NCBI RefSeq assembly: GCF_014268745.2
Contig: NZ_JABWRB020000001.1
Span: 434,001-498,000, forward strand
Length of the DNA: 64,000 nt
Direction of reading: 5' to 3'
Source: Pseudomonas zanjanensis
Lineage (GTDB): Bacteria > Pseudomonadota > Gammaproteobacteria > Pseudomonadales > Pseudomonadaceae
Position numbers and translations under genes: made by a program. Position 1 is the stretch's first letter; every line of letters begins with the position of its first letter. Positions 16,800-25,137 of this stretch are shown piece after piece. The notes beneath the pieces are model-generated. The model was not told the origin of the DNA and did no database searches. It saw only the letters and a list, made by a program, of their open reading frames with translations.

Positions 16800-18306
16800 T
16801 GGCCAGGGCACGACGCTGGGCACTGCGACGACGCCAGATGCGCAGCAGCGGCAGGAACAACATGATCGCCGTCAGGATCCAGCAACCGAAGGTGATCGGG
16901 CTCGACCAGAGGATCTCCAGCGCACCGTTGGAAATCGACAGCGCACGGCGCAGGTTCTGCTCCATCAGCCCGCCGAGGATGAAGCCCAGCAAGACCGGCG
17001 ACAGTGGGAAATCCAACTTGCGCAGGATGTAGCCGAAGATGCCGATGCCGATCATCAGGAACAGGTCGAACGTGGTGGCATGCACCGCATAGACGCCGAT
17101 CCCGGTGATGATCGCAATGACCGGTACCAGCGCCCAGTTCGGCACGGCCAGGATGCGGGTGAAGATGCGGATCATCGGGATGTTGAGGATCACCAGCATG
17201 ATGTTGGCGACGAACAACGAGGCGATCAGGCCCCAGACGATGTCCGGCTGTTGCTGGAACAGCAGCGGGCCGGGGGTGATGTTGTACAGCGACAGCGCGC
17301 CGATCATCACCGCCGTGGTGCCCGAGCCGGGAACGCCGAGGGTCAGCATCGGCACCAGCGCACCGCAGGCTGCGCCGCCGATGGCGGTTTCCGGCGCCGC
17401 GAGGCCACGCTTGTCGCCCTGGCCGAACGTGCCACTGGCGCCGGCCATGCGTTTTTCAGTCATGTAGGCCACGGCGCTGGCCAGGGTCGCGCCCGCCCCA
17501 GGCAATACGCCCATGATGAAACCCAGCACGCCGCAGCGGATGTTCACCCAGAACACCGAGGCGGCTTCCTTGAGGTTGAACATCATCCGCCCGGTGGCTT
17601 CCACCGCTTCCTGGCCGCGATGGGTTTTCTCCAACAGCAACAGGATTTCACTGATGGAGAACAAGCCCAACACCAGCACGACGAACTGAATCCCGTCGGT
17701 CAGGTGGATGTTGTCACCGGTGAAGCGATAGACGCCGCTGTTGGCATCGATCCCGACGCTGGACAGGAACAGGCCGATCAGCGCCGCGATGAAGGTCTTG
17801 AGCGGACGATCGCCGGCCATGCCGCCGAGGCAGACAATGGCGAACACCATCAGGACGAAGTATTCCGCCGGCCCGAACGCAATCGCCCATTTGGCCAGCA
17901 ACGGTGCGAACAGCACCATGCCACAGGTGGCGATGAGCGCGCCGATGAACGAACTCCACGCCGACAGCGACAACGCCACCCCGGCCAGGCCTTGGCGGGC
18001 CATCGGGTAGCCGTCGAGGGTGGTCATCACGGTGGAGGCTTCACCGGGGATGTTAAGCAGGATCGAACTGATACGCCCGCCGTATTCGCACCCCAGGTAC
18101 ACCGCCGCCAGCAGAATCAGCGCCGACTCCGGCGGCAGCCCCAGTGCGAAGGCGATCGGGATCAGCAGCGCCACGCCGTTGATCGGGCCCAGGCCCGGCA
18201 GCAGGCCGACCACGGTGCCGATCAGGGTACCGCTCAATGCCGTGACGAGGTTGTAGGGGGTCAGTGCAACGCCAAAACCCTGGCCGAGATAATTCAGGGT
18301 ATCCAT
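16792..18306 (-). CDS. tctA: Tripartite tricarboxylate transporter, large membrane subunit TctA
   Basis: 504 residues, about 12 membrane segments. The duplicated TctA signature is clear: GTLIGTVVGLLPGLGPINGV near residue 30 and GFIMGVLPGAGATLASA near 265. It works with TctB and periplasmic TctC as a secondary transporter for citrate or related carboxylates. It follows tctB by one base and overlaps the AbrB-like gene. Confidence 0.93.
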   Translation of the reverse strand: MDTLNYLGQGFGVALTPYNLVTALSGTLIGTVVGLLPGLGPINGVALLIPIAFALGLPPESALILLAAVYLGCEYGGRISSILLNIPGEASTVMTTLDGYPMARQGLAGVALSLSAWSSFIGALIATCGMVLFAPLLAKWAIAFGPAEYFVLMVFAIVCLGGMAGDRPLKTFIAALIGLFLSSVGIDANSGVYRFTGDNIHLTDGIQFVVLVLGLFSISEILLLLEKTHRGQEAVEATGRMMFNLKEAASVFWVNIRCGVLGFIMGVLPGAGATLASAVAYMTEKRMAGASGTFGQGDKRGLAAPETAIGGAACGALVPMLTLGVPGSGTTAVMIGALSLYNITPGPLLFQQQPDIVWGLIASLFVANIMLVILNIPMIRIFTRILAVPNWALVPVIAIITGIGVYAVHATTFDLFLMIGIGIFGYILRKLDFPLSPVLLGFILGGLMEQNLRRALSISNGALEILWSSPITFGCWILTAIMLFLPLLRIWRRRSAQRRALANV

Positions 18307-18307
18307 A

Positions 18308-18769
18308 TCAATTCTCCAGGACGTCGAGCAGGCCCAGGGGCAGCGGCACGTCCATCAGCTTGTCGAACAACAGATAAAGACCGATGGCCATCAGGCTGAT
18401 GATCACCACGCTCGGTACCCAGCGACCGCCATACAGGCGCGCCATCGGCACACCGACCAAGATGCTGGCGACGATGAAGCCCAGGGGTTCGAAGGTCCCG
18501 GCGAAGACCAGCAGCAGCGCGACGCAGATGCCGATCTTCTGCAGGGTTTCACGGTCCAGTTGCGGGTCGTCCTCGCTGTGTACGACGGGCGTAGGGCGAA
18601 ACAGCATGTACAGCAGCGCCAGGCCCATCAGTCCCAGGATCAATAATGGAAAGGCGCGCGGGCCGACCGGTTCGTAGGAAAAGGCGGCCTGATACGGCCA
18701 GGCCATCAGCGCCAGGCCGATACAGGCCAGCAGCAGCACCGCGGCAAAAATACGTTGGATGGTGAGCAT
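18308..18769 (-). CDS. tctB: Tripartite tricarboxylate transporter, small membrane subunit TctB
   Basis: 153 residues with four predicted membrane helices (about 7-25, 38-57, 82-100, 118-140). It carries the conserved GPRAFPLLILGLMGLALLY segment of TctB proteins and sits between tctC and tctA in the standard order. Confidence 0.9.
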   Translation of the reverse strand: MLTIQRIFAAVLLLACIGLALMAWPYQAAFSYEPVGPRAFPLLILGLMGLALLYMLFRPTPVVHSEDDPQLDRETLQKIGICVALLLVFAGTFEPLGFIVASILVGVPMARLYGGRWVPSVVIISLMAIGLYLLFDKLMDVPLPLGLLDVLEN

Positions 18770-18824
18770 GACTAACTCCTGGGCGGCGCCGGTTGTGCCG
18801 GCGCCGCCGCGAGAACAGGGAGGA

Positions 18825-19817
18825 TTACTGGATCAGGCCGAACTCTTTGGCCAGCACCTTGTAATCAGCCACTTGCTTCTTCACGTAGGTGTCCAGTTCC
18901 GGACCGGTCATCGCAAACGGGAACAGCTCGCGCTGGTCGCGCAGCTTGGCGAACTCTTCGGAAGCCAGCAGCTTGTCGAAAGCGTCTTTCCACCAGGCGT
19001 AGTCTTCATCGCTGACCTTCGGCCCGAGGTAGAAGCCGCGAACCACCGGCCAGACGATGTTGTAGCCTTGTTCCACGGCGGTCGGAATGTCCTTCATTTC
19101 CGGCTCGTCGATGCGTTTCTCGGCAAACACGGCGAGCAGGCGCATGTCGCCGCTCTGGATGTGCGGCATGGAGTCGGAAATATCCGTACTGCCTACCTGG
19201 ATGTGCCCGCCAAGCAGTGCGGTGGCGATTTCGCCGCCGCCTTCGAGGGCCACGTAACGCAGGTCGCGAGGGTTGATGCCGGCGGCCTTGGCGATGAGGG
19301 CGGTCTGCATCCAGTCCTGGCTACCGACGGTGCCGCCGGAGCCGATCACCACCGAGCCCGGATCTTTCTTCAGGGCCTGTACCAGATCGTCGAGGGTCTT
19401 GTAGGGCGAATCGCTTTTCACGGCAATGGCGCCATAGCTGGTGCCCACGGCGGCCAGCCAGCGCACGGCACTTTCATCGAAACGACCGAACTTGCCTTGG
19501 GCCAGGTTCAGCAGTGAGCCGCTGGACCAGGCCACCAGCGTACCGGCGTCGGCCGGGCGCTGGGCGACCACTGCGTTGTAGGCCACCGCGCCGACACCGC
19601 CGGGCATGTAGGTGACGCGCATCGGTTTGGTCAGCAGCTTCTGGTTGACCAGCGCGCTTTGCGCCAGCTTGCACGTCAGGTCGAAACCGCCACCGGGGGA
19701 GGCCGGGGCGATACATTCCGGGCGCTTCGGTTCTTTGGATGGATCAGCGGCGAGCAATTGCCCGGCGAACATCAGGCATCCGGCTGCCAGGGCTACTTTA
19801 CGCAGTGATAGGTTCAT
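18825..19817 (-). CDS. tctC: Periplasmic tricarboxylate-binding protein TctC
   Basis: 330 residues with a signal peptide of about 23 residues (cleavage near LLAA-D). The TctC/BugT fold is shown by ECIAPASPGGGFDLTCKL in the first loop and MTGPELDTYVKKQVADYK at the end. Compared with the usual Bug consensus (PxxPGGxxD), APASPGGGFD contacts the carboxylate ligand. The start at 19817 gives a good signal peptide. Expression is expected to depend on the divergent TctDE pair. The porin gene opdH, next to tctC in P. aeruginosa, is absent here. Confidence 0.92.
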   Translation of the reverse strand: MNLSLRKVALAAGCLMFAGQLLAADPSKEPKRPECIAPASPGGGFDLTCKLAQSALVNQKLLTKPMRVTYMPGGVGAVAYNAVVAQRPADAGTLVAWSSGSLLNLAQGKFGRFDESAVRWLAAVGTSYGAIAVKSDSPYKTLDDLVQALKKDPGSVVIGSGGTVGSQDWMQTALIAKAAGINPRDLRYVALEGGGEIATALLGGHIQVGSTDISDSMPHIQSGDMRLLAVFAEKRIDEPEMKDIPTAVEQGYNIVWPVVRGFYLGPKVSDEDYAWWKDAFDKLLASEEFAKLRDQRELFPFAMTGPELDTYVKKQVADYKVLAKEFGLIQ

Positions 19818-19898
19818 TGTTGTCTCCACAGGAGTTGTTGTTGTGTGTTGTAGATGGGGCATTGCAAGCTTGAAGCTGTAGCGCAACTGCGCAGCGTT

Positions 19899-20039
19899 TC
19901 AACGACGCGGCAGGTCACGTTGCGCGCATGCACCTTGTCGTCGATGCAAATCGGCGCAGGCGTCGGCACAGGCAAGGGTAGTCTGGTTGGAGCGTAAAAG
20001 AGGGGCGGGTGTGAAGGCCTGGAGGTGCATGGACAGCAT
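19899..20039 (-). CDS. Possible small ORF upstream of tctC
   Basis: 46 codons from an ATG at 20039 with GGAG 8 bases upstream, ending 81 bases before tctC. It is rich in Ala, Arg and Cys (ACADACADLHRR) and has no recognisable family. It could be a leader peptide or a chance frame; the well-placed ribosome site is the only support. Confidence 0.3.
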   Translation of the reverse strand: MLSMHLQAFTPAPLLRSNQTTLACADACADLHRRQGACAQRDLPRR

Positions 20040-20155
20040 GATGAATACTCCGCTTATTGTTTTTATTCGGCGAAAACGCTTCGAGGCGTTTTTCGTTCGC
20101 GATCTGTTTCGCGACCGGCAGTCGTAACTGTCCGTTTCAAGACTCTAACGGCCCA

Positions 20156-20183
20156 ACCTTTCGCTAACCTTTCAAAACCTTTC
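20156..20183 (+). promoter_or_regulatory. Three helically phased ACCTTTC repeats, candidate TctD boxes
   Basis: ACCTTTC occurs at 20156, 20167 and 20177, i.e. at 11- and 10-base steps (AACCTTTCGCT, AACCTTTCAAA, ACCTTTCAGC). OmpR-family regulators bind such direct repeats on one DNA face. The array ends about 15 bases upstream of a plausible promoter for tctD (TTCACA at 20199, 16 bases, TAAACT at 20221), a classical activator position, and also lies in the tctC upstream region. Confidence 0.6.
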
Positions 20184-20273
20184 AGCGTGTTTTTTGGCTT
20201 CACAGTGGCGGATGCGGCTGTAAACTCCGCGCCAAAGAATGGCGTCGGCCATCCCTGAATCGAGGAATAACCC

Positions 20274-20945
20274 ATGCGTGTCCTGCTCGTCGAAGACCAT
20301 CTGCAGCTCGCCGAAAGCGTTGCCCAGGCGCTCAAGAGCACCGGTTTGACCGTGGATGTGTTGCATGATGGCGTCGCGGCCGACCTGGCCTTGAGCAGTG
20401 AGGAATACGCCGTGGCGGTCCTTGATGTCGGGCTGCCGCGCATGGACGGTTTCGAGGTGCTGGCGCGTCTGCGGGCCCGTGGCAAGACGTTGCCGGTGCT
20501 GATGCTGACCGCCCGCAGCGACGTCAAGGACCGCGTCCATGGCCTCAACCTGGGGGCCGACGATTACCTGGCCAAGCCATTCGAGCTCACCGAACTGGAG
20601 GCCCGGGTCAAGGCCCTGCTGCGCCGCAGCGTACTGGGCGGAGAACGCCAGCAGCGCTGCGGCGGGCTGGTCTACGACCTGGACACCCGCCGTTTTACCC
20701 TCGACGACGAATTACTGACCTTGACCTCCCGTGAGCAAGCCGTGCTGGAAGCGTTGATTGCCCGTCCGGGGCGGGTGATGAGCAAGGAGCAACTGGCCGC
20801 CCAGGTGTTCGGACTGGACGAAGAGGCCAGCCCCGACGCCATCGAAATCTACGTCCACCGCCTGCGCAAGAAACTCGACGGCCATGCGGTGGCGATCGTG
20901 ACGTTCCGCGGCTTGGGCTATCTGCTGGAAAATCGCAATGCATAA
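20274..20945 (+). CDS. tctD: OmpR-family response regulator TctD
   Basis: 223 residues: receiver domain (Asp51 in VAVLDVGLP; acidic pocket EDH; switch Thr in MLTARS; Lys in YLAKPFE) and a C-terminal winged-helix domain ending IEIYVHRLRKKL...TFRGLGYLL. Divergent from tctCBA, so it should activate the tricarboxylate transporter operon in response to citrate-type substrates, as TctD does in Salmonella and P. aeruginosa. It overlaps tctE by 8 bases. Confidence 0.92.
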   Translation: MRVLLVEDHLQLAESVAQALKSTGLTVDVLHDGVAADLALSSEEYAVAVLDVGLPRMDGFEVLARLRARGKTLPVLMLTARSDVKDRVHGLNLGADDYLAKPFELTELEARVKALLRRSVLGGERQQRCGGLVYDLDTRRFTLDDELLTLTSREQAVLEALIARPGRVMSKEQLAAQVFGLDEEASPDAIEIYVHRLRKKLDGHAVAIVTFRGLGYLLENRNA

Positions 20946-22323
20946 ACCCGACAGCCTGCGCTGGCGGTTGCTTCGCAACCTGGCCTTGCTGCTGGTGGTG
21001 CTGATGCTCGCCAGCGGTTTGAGCGCCTACTGGAACGGTCGCGAAGCGGCGGACACCGCCTATGACCGGACCCTGCTGGCCTCGGCCCGGACCATCGCCG
21101 CTGGCCTGTCCCAGCGCGACGGCAGCCTCAGCGCGGATGTGCCCTACGTGGCCCTGGACACTTTTGCCTACGACAGTGCCGGACGGATTTATTACCAGGT
21201 CAACGACATCGACAAGAAGTTGATTTCCGGCTACGAAAACCTTCCCGGCCCGCCGCCCGGAACGCCCCGCACGGACGACTACCCAGCCCTGGCGCGTTTT
21301 TACAACGCTCAATACCAGGGGCAGAACGTGCGCGTGGTGAGCCTGCTCAAGGCCGTGAGCGAGCCGAACATGAACGGCATGGCGGAAATTCGCGTGGCCG
21401 AGACTGAAGAGGCGCGGGTCAGCATGGCCCGCAGCCTGATGGCCGACACGCTGTTGCGCCTGGGCATGCTGGCCGTGGGCGCGCTGCTGTTGGTGTGGTT
21501 CGCCGTCAGCGCGGCGCTGCGCCCGTTGGAGCGTTTGCGCACGGCAGTGGAGGAGCGTCAGCCGGACGATCTGCGGCCGTTGCCGCTGGTGGAGGTGCAG
21601 CACGAGTTATGGCCGCTGGTGCGGGCCCTCAACCATTTCACCGAGCGCCTGCGCGGGCAGTTCGAACGTCAGGCGCAGTTCATCGCCGATGCCGCCCACG
21701 AACTGCGCACGCCCTTGGCCGCGCTCAAGGCGCGCCTGGAGCTGGGCTTGCGCGCCAGCGAGCCGGTGACCTGGCGGGAAACCCTGGAAACCGCGGCCCA
21801 GGGGACCGATAGATTGACCCACCTGGCCAACCAGTTGCTGTCCCTGGCGCGGGTGGAAAATGGCGCCCGGGCCATTGCCGAAGGCGGTGCGCAGTTGCTC
21901 GATCTGAGCCAGTTGGCCCGTGAGCTGGGCATGGCCATGGCCCCGCTGGCCCATGCCCGAGGCGTGGCGCTGGCCCTGGAGGCCGACGAACCGGTATGGC
22001 TGCGGGGCGAGCCGACCTTGTTGAACGAGCTGTTGAGCAATCTGGTGGACAATGCCCTGGCCCACACGCCGTCGGGCGGCAACGTAATCCTGCGGGTGTC
22101 AGCGCCGGCGGTGCTGGAAGTCGAGGACGATGGCCCCGGCATTCCGTTGCATGAGCGGGACCGGGTGTTCGAGCGGTTCTATCGACGTAACCAGCAAGTG
22201 GCCGGCTCGGGCCTCGGGTTGGCGATCGTCGGCGAAATCTGCCGCGCGCATCTGGCGCAGATCACCTTGCACGACGGGCAGGAGCGTGGGTTGAAGGTGC
22301 GGGTGAGTTTTGTCCCGGGATAA
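20938..22323 (+). CDS. tctE: Sensor histidine kinase TctE
   Basis: 461 residues: membrane segments near 12-32 and 173-193 flank a ~140-residue periplasmic sensor region of the TctE N-terminal type. There follow a short HAMP-like linker, the H-box ADAAHELRTPLAALKARLEL with His254, and the ATPase boxes NLVDNALAHTP, EDDGPGIP and GSGLGLAIV. It pairs with TctD; the 8-base overlap implies coupled translation. Confidence 0.92.
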   Translation: MHKPDSLRWRLLRNLALLLVVLMLASGLSAYWNGREAADTAYDRTLLASARTIAAGLSQRDGSLSADVPYVALDTFAYDSAGRIYYQVNDIDKKLISGYENLPGPPPGTPRTDDYPALARFYNAQYQGQNVRVVSLLKAVSEPNMNGMAEIRVAETEEARVSMARSLMADTLLRLGMLAVGALLLVWFAVSAALRPLERLRTAVEERQPDDLRPLPLVEVQHELWPLVRALNHFTERLRGQFERQAQFIADAAHELRTPLAALKARLELGLRASEPVTWRETLETAAQGTDRLTHLANQLLSLARVENGARAIAEGGAQLLDLSQLARELGMAMAPLAHARGVALALEADEPVWLRGEPTLLNELLSNLVDNALAHTPSGGNVILRVSAPAVLEVEDDGPGIPLHERDRVFERFYRRNQQVAGSGLGLAIVGEICRAHLAQITLHDGQERGLKVRVSFVPG

Positions 22324-22342
22324 ACCTGGCGATGCAAAACCC

Positions 22343-22436
22343 TGTGGCGAGGGAGCTTGCTCCCGCAGGGTTGCGAAGCAGCCCTGAGCTTTTGCGGCCG
22401 CTACGCGACCGAGCGGGAGCAAGCTCCCTCGCCACA
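22343..22436. repeat. REP doublet, second family
   Basis: TGTGGCGAGGGAGCTTGCTC and its complement flank a GC-rich inner hairpin. This is the second REP type of the genome, between convergent tctE and the HDOD gene. Confidence 0.93.
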
Positions 22437-22498
22437 AAAGCGTTCCTGACCACAAAAGAGAGGCATGGCCAGAGAGGTCTTCATGGTTTCAGATGTTT

Positions 22499-23320
22499 CT
22501 AGTAGAACATCGACCGCGCTTCTTCGATATCCGCGCAGCGGGCCTTGTTTTCCGGGTCGATGCCCAGTTTCTTGAAGGCCGGGACGCCGAACACGTCGAT
22601 CCTGGACAGCGGGTGGTCGGTGTCCTTGTAGCAGTACAGCGCAGCGACCTGCACCAGATCGACATAATCGATTTGCTTGGAGTCCCGGCTGAAATCCAGG
22701 TACAGCCCTGGCAGCTTCACCAACCGCTCCGGAAATTCCCAGACACTGAGCAACTTGTCCCCCAGCACCGGGTGAATCGTCTCGATGACGTGGTTGAGGC
22801 TGACCGGGTCCGACAGCAATTCATTATTGTCTTGTGCATACGTGAGGATCGGTAGCACGCCGATTTGATGCACCAGCCCGCCCAATGCGGCCTGGTCGGG
22901 CTTGAGTTGGGTGTAGCCGCGACACAGCGCATAGCTGACGCCGGCGATCTCCAGGCTCTTGCGCCAGACTTCGCGCATCTTCAGTTCCACCACCTCGGAG
23001 CGGGCATGGAAAATCTGCTCCATGACCAGGCCGATGGCCAAGTTGCTGCTGTAGTTGACGCCCAATCGAGTGATGGCCGTGTGCAGATCAGTGACTTCCT
23101 GGGTGGCGCGCAACAGCGGGCTGTTGACCACTTTTATCAGGCGTGCCGAGAGGGCCGTATCGCGGCCGATCACTTTGCTCAGGTTGCTGACGCTGATTTC
23201 CGGGTCTTCGGCGGCCCGGCGAATCTGCATGGCCACTTCCGGTAATGTTGGCAGAACCAGGTCGTCGTTATCGATGGCCTGTACCAAATCCCGTTGGACC
23301 TTATCCGCCAAATCGCTCAT
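22499..23320 (-). CDS. HDOD-domain protein
   Basis: 273 residues. An HDOD domain (a degenerate HD fold without phosphohydrolase metal ligands) spans about residues 20-220, with LPTLPEVAMQIRRAAEDP at the start and the conserved SPLLRATQEVTDLHTAITRLG segment. HDOD proteins act in signalling, motility and stress pathways, but the partner here is unknown. It lies 35 bases downstream of ygfZ on the same strand and may share its transcript. Confidence 0.85.
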   Translation of the reverse strand: MSDLADKVQRDLVQAIDNDDLVLPTLPEVAMQIRRAAEDPEISVSNLSKVIGRDTALSARLIKVVNSPLLRATQEVTDLHTAITRLGVNYSSNLAIGLVMEQIFHARSEVVELKMREVWRKSLEIAGVSYALCRGYTQLKPDQAALGGLVHQIGVLPILTYAQDNNELLSDPVSLNHVIETIHPVLGDKLLSVWEFPERLVKLPGLYLDFSRDSKQIDYVDLVQVAALYCYKDTDHPLSRIDVFGVPAFKKLGIDPENKARCADIEEARSMFY

Positions 23321-23355
23321 TTAGGTTCTCTAGAGTACTGCGGCAAATACTGCGA

Positions 23356-24297
23356 TCAGCGCTGGATTTCGCGGTCGCGGTCCAGTTCGTAAGGCAGGTC
23401 CAACAATTGAAGGCGCGGGCCTTCCAAGGCACCGAGGTGCACATTGTCATCTTCTGCTGCTTCGGCCTGCAAAACCGCCAGCAGTTCAATGTTTCCCTCT
23501 CCGCGGGCGGCAATCACCACTTCGCCGATGGAACTGCCATGCGTGGGGGAGAACAGCGCCGTGCCGGGTTCCGGCAGTTCGCTGGCGTCCAGCTGCAGGC
23601 GATACAGACGGCGCTTGAGCTTGCCCAGGTATTGCATGCGGGCAACGATTTCCTGGCCGGTGTAGCAGCCTTTCTTGAAACTGACGCCGCCGACGGCTTG
23701 AAGGTTGAGCATCTGTGGGATGAACAATTCGCGGGTGGCCGGCATGACCTGGCCGATCCCGGCGCGAATCTGACCCAGCAGCCACGGGTTCAGGTCGGCC
23801 TCGGCCAGTTCGGCGCCCAGGCGGGTGCGCAATGTCTGGGCTTGGTCGGCGGGCGCCCACAATTCGGCGCGGCCGGGGGAAACACGGATGGCGATCAAGG
23901 CTTCATGGCGCGCCACGCTGTCGGTGTCGCTCGGCAGTTCCAGGCCCAGGCCGGCCAGGGTCGTGTCGGCGTTTTCCAGGCCGAAGCGAACCCAGGCGGC
24001 GCTTTCGTCGGTGAGCTTGGATTTGGAGAACACGGCATATTTTTTCAGATCCGCCAGTTGCGGTTCGAGCAGTTCGGTGGCCATGGCCATCAACACGCCG
24101 TCGCCTTCGAGCAGGATGCGGAAACTCGATTGCATCCGGCCTTTCTGGGTGCAGCGGGCACCGAGGCTGGCCCGGCTGACGCTCAGGTAGTCGAGGTTGC
24201 AGGTCAATTGGCCTTGCAGGAATTTGCTGGCATCCACGCCGCGGACAGCGAGGACGCCTTCGTGGGACAGGGTGCAGAAAAAAGCGAAATCAGCCAT
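23356..24297 (-). CDS. ygfZ: Folate-binding iron-sulfur cluster protein YgfZ
   Basis: 313 residues of the GcvT-like fold. The hallmark KGCYTGQEIVARMQYLGKLK is complete, with the redox-important Cys in K-G-C-Y-T-G-Q-E. YgfZ binds folate and helps maintain or assemble certain Fe-S enzymes such as MiaB. It is divergent from sdhE, whose product flavinylates succinate dehydrogenase; this pairing is conserved in gammaproteobacteria. Confidence 0.92.
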   Translation of the reverse strand: MADFAFFCTLSHEGVLAVRGVDASKFLQGQLTCNLDYLSVSRASLGARCTQKGRMQSSFRILLEGDGVLMAMATELLEPQLADLKKYAVFSKSKLTDESAAWVRFGLENADTTLAGLGLELPSDTDSVARHEALIAIRVSPGRAELWAPADQAQTLRTRLGAELAEADLNPWLLGQIRAGIGQVMPATRELFIPQMLNLQAVGGVSFKKGCYTGQEIVARMQYLGKLKRRLYRLQLDASELPEPGTALFSPTHGSSIGEVVIAARGEGNIELLAVLQAEAAEDDNVHLGALEGPRLQLLDLPYELDRDREIQR

Positions 24298-24446
24298 GGG
24301 TCATCGCAGGGTAAAAAGTCTGGTAGACATCATAAGGGGACGCCCTTGAAATGGGTAGTTCACAAAGGATCGATGGCGCCCGACCAAAGCTGTCTGTTCC
24401 GCTGCGGTGGGGCCTGTATACTTGCGCTCTATTTGAGGAGCGCTCC

Positions 24447-24701
24447 ATGGTCGAAGACGTTGAACTGAATCGCCTCTACTGGCACAGCCGCCGCGGCATG
24501 CTTGAGCTGGACGTGTTGCTGGTGCCGTTCGTGAAAGAGGTTTATCCCCATCTCAATGAAGTGGACCGTGCGTGCTACGTCCGCTTGCTCGAATGCGAGG
24601 ATCAGGACATGTTCGGCTGGTTCATGGAACGCAGCGAATCCGAAGACCCTGAGTTGCAGCGCATGGTCCGGATGATCCTGGACCGTGTCCAGCCCAAGTA
24701 A
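24447..24701 (+). CDS. sdhE: FAD assembly factor SdhE
   Basis: 84 residues with the RGxxE-type motif in [13 protein letters not shown] and the conserved DMFGWFM segment. It promotes covalent attachment of FAD to succinate dehydrogenase SdhA and fumarate reductase. The ATG at 24447 follows GAGGAG and gives the normal family length; the frame is open upstream without similarity. It overlaps ygfX by 17 bases. Confidence 0.93.
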   Translation: MVEDVELNRLYWHSRRGMLELDVLLVPFVKEVYPHLNEVDRACYVRLLECEDQDMFGWFMERSESEDPELQRMVRMILDRVQPK

Positions 24702-25137
24702 TCGCTTCGAATGCCGCTGGCAGGCCTCCGGGCAGTTGCTGGCGGCCTATCTGCTTGCCCAGGCGTTCGCCCTGGGTTCGTTGTTCCTGTTGTCCGTGCC
24801 GTCCTGGTGCGCAGCGCTTGGCGTCGTAGTGTGCCTGGCTCATGGCGCCTGGGTGATCCCTCGACATCTATTGCTGACCCAGCGCCGGGCTTTTTGCGGG
24901 TTACGTCGTAACGCCGCTGGCTGGCAGCTCTGGACCCGGGCTGACGGCTGGCGGGCTGTGCAATTGCGCCCCGACAGCCTGGCGCTGCCAATGATCATCG
25001 TGCTGCGCTTTCGCCTGCAGGGGGAGCGGCGGGTTCGCTCGCTGTGCGTGCCCCGCGACGCGCTGGCGCCGGATGTCCATCGGCGCCTGCGGGTGCAGCT
25101 CAGGTTCAGTCGGCGTAGGTGGGTGGCACCAGGATAG
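24685..25137 (+). CDS. ygfX: YgfX (CptA) family small membrane protein
   Basis: 150 residues starting with GTG inside the 3' end of sdhE. Two membrane helices (about 15-33 and 38-58) form a hairpin, followed by a cytoplasmic basic domain. Gene order sdhE-ygfX is conserved; YgfX was described as a toxin-like inhibitor of cell division proteins in E. coli, with SdhE once proposed as its antitoxin, but that role is debated. Its 3' end overlaps the convergent nadB by 32 bases. Confidence 0.78.
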   Translation: MSSPSNRFECRWQASGQLLAAYLLAQAFALGSLFLLSVPSWCAALGVVVCLAHGAWVIPRHLLLTQRRAFCGLRRNAAGWQLWTRADGWRAVQLRPDSLALPMIIVLRFRLQGERRVRSLCVPRDALAPDVHRRLRVQLRFSRRRWVAPG

